Positions 12,861 to 16,079 of a DNA stretch of 16,079 nt are shown here, in pieces (positions within the stretch are counted from its first letter, which is position 1; the number at the start of each line of letters is the position of its first letter). Under the pieces are notes generated by a model. It made no database searches. It had not been told where the DNA came from and saw nothing but the letters and a program-made list of their open reading frames with translations. Position numbers and translations under genes: made by a program. Source of the stretch: Candidatus Woesearchaeota archaeon. Its GTDB lineage: Archaea; Nanobdellota; Nanobdellia; Woesearchaeales; GW2011-AR9. The stretch lies in the NCBI GenBank assembly GCA_016213985.1, contig JACRPJ010000076.1, positions 1-16,079 on the forward strand, in the 5' to 3' direction.

Positions 12861-14054
12861 TTATTTCTGAGCTGGCTGGCAATAACCTAACCCAATTCCA
12901 AGCAATCCATCAAGACGGTTACGAAGGTTGGTTCTAAAGCCGCCTTCGAGGGAGCCGCATAATGAGCCATAGATTTTAACAGGTAAGCCTATCTTTAGAT
13001 ATCCGTTGAGCTGTGAGGATGTGTCTGAAGTAGCATTGGAAATATCCGTCCCCTCTAATAAATTACCATTGATATAGTGGGCTGAGTTTTCTAACATCTT
13101 TTTGGTAAACAAATCAGTAGTAATTCCTACTCCTAATTCCAAACCTAACCACTTGGCGAACAAAGCAGGATTGCCAATAATTGCTCCCCCACCAATACTT
13201 CGGACGGCGTTAGAATAATTACGTGAACCTTGCAGTTTCAAGCTGTCTGCAAGAGGGCCTTTTGTTGCTGCTTGGGTTACTGGTTCTGGGTTGCTCTCAG
13301 AATTCTTCAAGAGCAATAACTCCCCTCCATAATACCAGCTATTATTCGCGAGCTGAATCGCAAAATAAACTTTCCCTCCAAATAAATTACTGGAGGTGTT
13401 CAAACCTTCTGTGCCCAATAATTGCACGTAGCCAGCACCTAAACGGTAAGTTACGCCTTTTTTCTTAGCATAATGCTCTCCTAATTTATCTTCTAGTTTT
13501 TCGTTCTCTTTAACCGGGAGGTTGGTAGTATCCGTAATCTGATAGTTGATTTCCCCGGGTACGGCAGGTATAACCTGGGTAATTATCTTCCCAAATTTTT
13601 TAAAAGTAGTGCTTCCATCGCTGGGATTAACTAACCAAAGCTCATTTCCGTCGCAAACTTTATTGGTATTATGGTCTAAGCACACCGAAAACCCATCCGA
13701 TTGAGGAGCCACCAGTAACTGTTTAGCCTCGTCGGTCTTACGATATATAGTTAGAAACTGCTCCATATCCTGAGAACGAGCACTGGCAGTAGCTTTCTTT
13801 ACCTCTTCAAAAATAGATTTGCGAATGTTTTCCATAACTGTATCTCTATTAGCATCAGTTAATATTGTTTTAGTTCCGTCCCCTGCAACGTATATCTGCT
13901 GAGTCACTTTTGCTTCGCCGGATTGGACCGCCACTGGAGCTATCTCATGCTTCTCCGAATTCTGTTTATCCTGAGCTTTCTCCTGAGCGCGAAGCGGTTG
14001 AGAGAATAAGGCTGCCAATCCAAAAGCTACCAAACCTAATTTTAATTTATTCAT
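12861..14054 (-). CDS. Secreted protein with beta-barrel-like C-terminal half, function unknown
   Basis: A 397-aa protein with a signal peptide (1-23, likely cut at LRA before QEK) and a polar stretch to about 60. An alpha/beta middle part (60-165) contains CLDHNTNKVCDGNE, a Ca-loop-like Cys pair. From about 201 to the end the sequence alternates hydrophobic and polar residues with many Gly and aromatics (YRLGAGYVQLLG, GGKVYFAIQLANN, WYYGGELLLL, WLGLELGVGITTD, LNGYLKIGLPVKIYGSL, DGLLGIGLGYC). This is the pattern of membrane beta-barrel strands ending in an aromatic-containing last strand, unusual for an archaeon without an outer membrane. A soluble beta-sandwich is the alternative. The ATG overlaps the stop of the upstream lipoprotein gene by 4 nt, and GAGGGA precedes it, so expression is coupled. 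Confidence 0.78.
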   Translation of the reverse strand: MNKLKLGLVAFGLAALFSQPLRAQEKAQDKQNSEKHEIAPVAVQSGEAKVTQQIYVAGDGTKTILTDANRDTVMENIRKSIFEEVKKATASARSQDMEQFLTIYRKTDEAKQLLVAPQSDGFSVCLDHNTNKVCDGNELWLVNPSDGSTTFKKFGKIITQVIPAVPGEINYQITDTTNLPVKENEKLEDKLGEHYAKKKGVTYRLGAGYVQLLGTEGLNTSSNLFGGKVYFAIQLANNSWYYGGELLLLKNSESNPEPVTQAATKGPLADSLKLQGSRNYSNAVRSIGGGAIIGNPALFAKWLGLELGVGITTDLFTKKMLENSAHYINGNLLEGTDISNATSDTSSQLNGYLKIGLPVKIYGSLCGSLEGGFRTNLRNRLDGLLGIGLGYCQPAQK

Positions 14055-14629
14055 TTTTTATCCCTCTTCAACGGTTGATACAATAAAGCATTATTCACTT
14101 TTTCCAGGTCTTCCAACTTATTCACGGTCAAGACTTGAGCAAAGGGAAAAAGATAGTTAGCTTCAGCGATTCCTTTCTCACTTTTCGGCACGCTATAATT
14201 CGGAATTCTTTCTGCCGGATCGCACTTTCCATCAACTAAAAGGTTTCTCTGATTATTTTTATCCATTACCTGGACGTAACCTTCCAAGCAAGCAATCAGC
14301 CCTTTTTCCGTTGGCTCTACTACTATTGCCGCCCCCTCATTAATCAATTTCATCCTGGCGTCCCAATCTTCTTTTCTTCCGTCTTTAGAATTGGAGCTGA
14401 AATAATCAGCATTAGTCTGAGTAACCTTCTGGGTAAAATATTTTTGAACTTCGGGAGCTTTAAACTGCTCTGCGGTCAAGTAAACAGCAGCCCCATCCAA
14501 TGGAGAAGCATAAGTTATTATCTTCATTTCGAGAGGTGGTAGTTCCGTCTTGACTCGCGACAGGATTGGAGTACAACCAATATTAATACCTAGCAAAAAA
14601 GCTAGTGATAACTTTTTTAATGATGTCAT
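14051..14629 (-). CDS. Lipoprotein of unknown function
   Basis: A 192-aa protein with a short basic start, a hydrophobic run and the lipobox GINIGC (Cys19), so probably lipid-anchored outside the membrane. The body has no recognised family. It contains IITYASPLDGAAVYLTAEQF, GAAIVVEPTEKGLIACLEGY and VDGKCDPAERI. The Cys-to-CDxxE spacing resembles the segment CLDHN to CDGNE of the next gene's product, and both are followed by a hydrophobic strand, hinting at a shared small domain (weak). GAGGT lies 9 nt before the ATG. It starts 16 nt after the coiled-coil gene and overlaps the following gene by 4 nt (ATGA), as expected for proteins made in fixed proportion. Confidence 0.78.
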   Translation of the reverse strand: MTSLKKLSLAFLLGINIGCTPILSRVKTELPPLEMKIITYASPLDGAAVYLTAEQFKAPEVQKYFTQKVTQTNADYFSSNSKDGRKEDWDARMKLINEGAAIVVEPTEKGLIACLEGYVQVMDKNNQRNLLVDGKCDPAERIPNYSVPKSEKGIAEANYLFPFAQVLTVNKLEDLEKVNNALLYQPLKRDKK

Positions 14630-14645
14630 GTTGTGGTTACCTCAA

Positions 14646-16079
14646 TTATTCATGTTTGAGTATATAAGGGCCAGGAATGGTTTTTTCTACCGTTTCCTTC
14701 TTAAAGATTACTTTGGCTTTTGGACACTTAGTGAGAGTAGTAGTGGCAGTACCAAACTCTGTTTGGTATTTTTCTTCGCATTTACGGAGATTATCCCCAA
14801 GAAGAGATTTATCCTTACCACAGGAATCTAATTCTTTCTCTTTTCCGGAGAGAGTCTTCTGGGTTAAACTTAACGACTTTTCTTGGTCTTTCTTTATTGT
14901 ATCACAAGCCGAAAGAGCATCAGTACATATCAAGAAAGGATCAAAATTATTACAAATATTAGATTTAAGATTATACCACTCTCTCTGGTTAGAAACTCCA
15001 CTCATCGTATCAGCAACATAATGCTTCTGAGACAATTCTTGTACTGCCTGAGTGTAGCCGCTCTTCTGATGGTCTTTACTACTCAAATGATCTCCAATCA
15101 AATAACCTCCAATTCCGAATACGAGAGTAGCTAGCGCTCCGAAAAGCCAAGCTTTCTTTTTGAATGACTTATTCTTATCCTTAAGCACTTTATTTTCATC
15201 TTCGGTAAGTTTTGCTCTCTGCTCTGCAGGCACGTTTTTGTATTGCTCTATCTCTTTCTGATACTGCTCTATCTTTTTGCCGGCTTCATTAAATTGACTT
15301 TGGTACTTTTGGCACTCCTTTTGAGCCTCTTCTGATTTCCCTACAGCCTCTTGCAGTTTAGACTCCAACGAAGTAATCTTACTTTCTTTCTCCTCAACTA
15401 TCTCATCAAAATCTTCAGTAGCTTCTTTTAGTTTAAGTTGTATCTCTTTATCGCACTTATTCGCACTTATCGCGTACTCCCTTAACTTATCCTCAGCTTC
15501 TTCCAGCTTGCGATTAGATTCTTTTATCTCTGCTTCCAATTTAACTGATCTTTCTATATAAGAAATTACCCCACTTTCCGCCTCGTCAACGCTTTTCGCT
15601 GCCTCTTCCAACTTTTTTTTGTAATCTTTAAGCTCTTCTGCCCTTAAAGTAACAATACCCAACAAGCCAGACTGTTTCAATAGGAAATAATCTTCCTGTT
15701 GTTGAGGGAATAGAGCTTCTTTCAAACCAACACTTACCCACCTCTCAGCGTATTCCGGAGAAAGAAGAGAATAAACTATGGGCAACTGCTCGGCATAAAC
15801 CTTTGCTATTTCGCCATGACTTTTTAAAATTTTCTCGACCTGAGAAGAGAAAGAATTAATCACCTTCTCCTCGCTTCCAGGATAAATAGGAAAAACATGC
15901 TCGCTCATATAATTACATATGTTATCAACCTCTTTAGAGTTAAGAGGAGGAATAACTGTTCTGCCGTTAGTAATATTTTTGTTGTAACTTTCTACGATGC
16001 GTTCCAGCCCTTTGGTTAGCAATTCTTTTTGCTCTTTTAAATTAGTTTGGTTACCAGGAGAATAAGGAAGTGTAGATAA
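14646..16079 (-). CDS. Coiled-coil membrane protein (5' end outside window)
   Basis: The frame stays open to the right edge of the window (19 further codons beyond the TTG at 16022), so the true start lies outside. Counting from that TTG, residues 1-120 are a helical domain (GLERIVESYNKNITNGRT, PEYAERWVSVGLKEALFP). 125-288 form a long Glu/Lys-rich coiled coil with heptads (LEAEIKESNRKLEEAEDKL, ITSLESKLQEAVGKSEEA). 291-310 are one membrane segment (AWLFGALATLVFGIGGYLIG). 311-458 are a second helical, Cys-containing region ending in KTIPGPYILKHE. A basic KSFKKK just before the membrane segment suggests the coiled coil is cytoplasmic and the last part outside. It is the first visible gene of the envelope operon and may link the surface proteins to the cell interior (inference). 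Confidence 0.82.
   Translation of the reverse strand, partial: LSTLPYSPGNQTNLKEQKELLTKGLERIVESYNKNITNGRTVIPPLNSKEVDNICNYMSEHVFPIYPGSEEKVINSFSSQVEKILKSHGEIAKVYAEQLPIVYSLLSPEYAERWVSVGLKEALFPQQQEDYFLLKQSGLLGIVTLRAEELKDYKKKLEEAAKSVDEAESGVISYIERSVKLEAEIKESNRKLEEAEDKLREYAISANKCDKEIQLKLKEATEDFDEIVEEKESKITSLESKLQEAVGKSEEAQKECQKYQSQFNEAGKKIEQYQKEIEQYKNVPAEQRAKLTEDENKVLKDKNKSFKKKAWLFGALATLVFGIGGYLIGDHLSSKDHQKSGYTQAVQELSQKHYVADTMSGVSNQREWYNLKSNICNNFDPFLICTDALSACDTIKKDQEKSLSLTQKTLSGKEKELDSCGKDKSLLGDNLRKCEEKYQTEFGTATTTLTKCPKAKVIFKKETVEKTIPGPYILKHE
15451..15470 (-). repeat. Out-of-frame 10-bp tandem repeat in the coiled-coil gene
   Basis: TCGCACTTAT occurs twice in direct succession. The unit is not a multiple of 3, so loss or gain of a copy would shift the frame in the coiled coil. 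The present two-copy state keeps one continuous heptad-bearing frame on both sides. Confidence 0.7.

Noticed and set aside
16020-16022. TTG as start of the coiled-coil protein
   Set aside because: The frame continues open to the window edge and nothing before the TTG resembles a ribosome binding site, so the gene is partial.

Overview
The window looks like a piece of an archaeal genome, most likely from a small-genome DPANN-type lineage (inference). The grounds are A/T-rich TATA boxes about 22-30 nt ahead of starts with very short leaders, archaeal GGAGGTG-type ribosome binding sites before internal operon genes, T-run terminators, a geranylgeranyl-reductase-type flavoprotein of archaeal lipid metabolism, and several small membrane or secreted proteins of a kind often seen in DPANN archaea. 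No rRNA, tRNA or CRISPR array was seen.

Left part (1-2496, + strand): a three-gene unit encodes the C-terminal part of a radical SAM/SPASM enzyme (cut by the window edge), a 139-aa protein with 16 cysteines in a repeated pattern, and a second radical SAM enzyme whose SPASM region stops early. This has the layout of a peptide-modification (RiPP-like) locus with an unusual Cys-rich candidate substrate. It is followed by a lipoprotein metallopeptidase of the M64 type (2550-3884) and a single-pass membrane protein (3953-4702).

Middle (4699-8086): this part holds a small CARF/Rossmann-like protein, a broken HAD phosphatase gene, a small polytopic membrane protein, an uncharacterised soluble protein and a second broken gene. 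Two short non-autonomous inverted-repeat elements (MITE-like) sit here. The first is 267 bp with perfect 13-bp terminal repeats and perfect 8-bp target duplications. The second is 192 bp with 11-bp terminal repeats and 8-bp duplications that differ at one base. Each lies directly upstream of one of the two broken genes, and the first appears to have separated the HAD gene from its TATA box.

Right part (8083-16079, all - strand): a geranylgeranyl reductase family protein, then a secreted membrane-anchored Ig/CARDB-type surface protein with its own promoter, then a tight operon reading from the right edge leftwards. The operon encodes a coiled-coil membrane protein (cut by the edge), a lipoprotein, a secreted protein with a beta-barrel-like C-terminal half, and a 720-aa multidomain PKD/Ig surface protein. 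The spacing (16 nt, 4-nt overlap, 14 nt) suggests the four products build one cell-envelope assembly.
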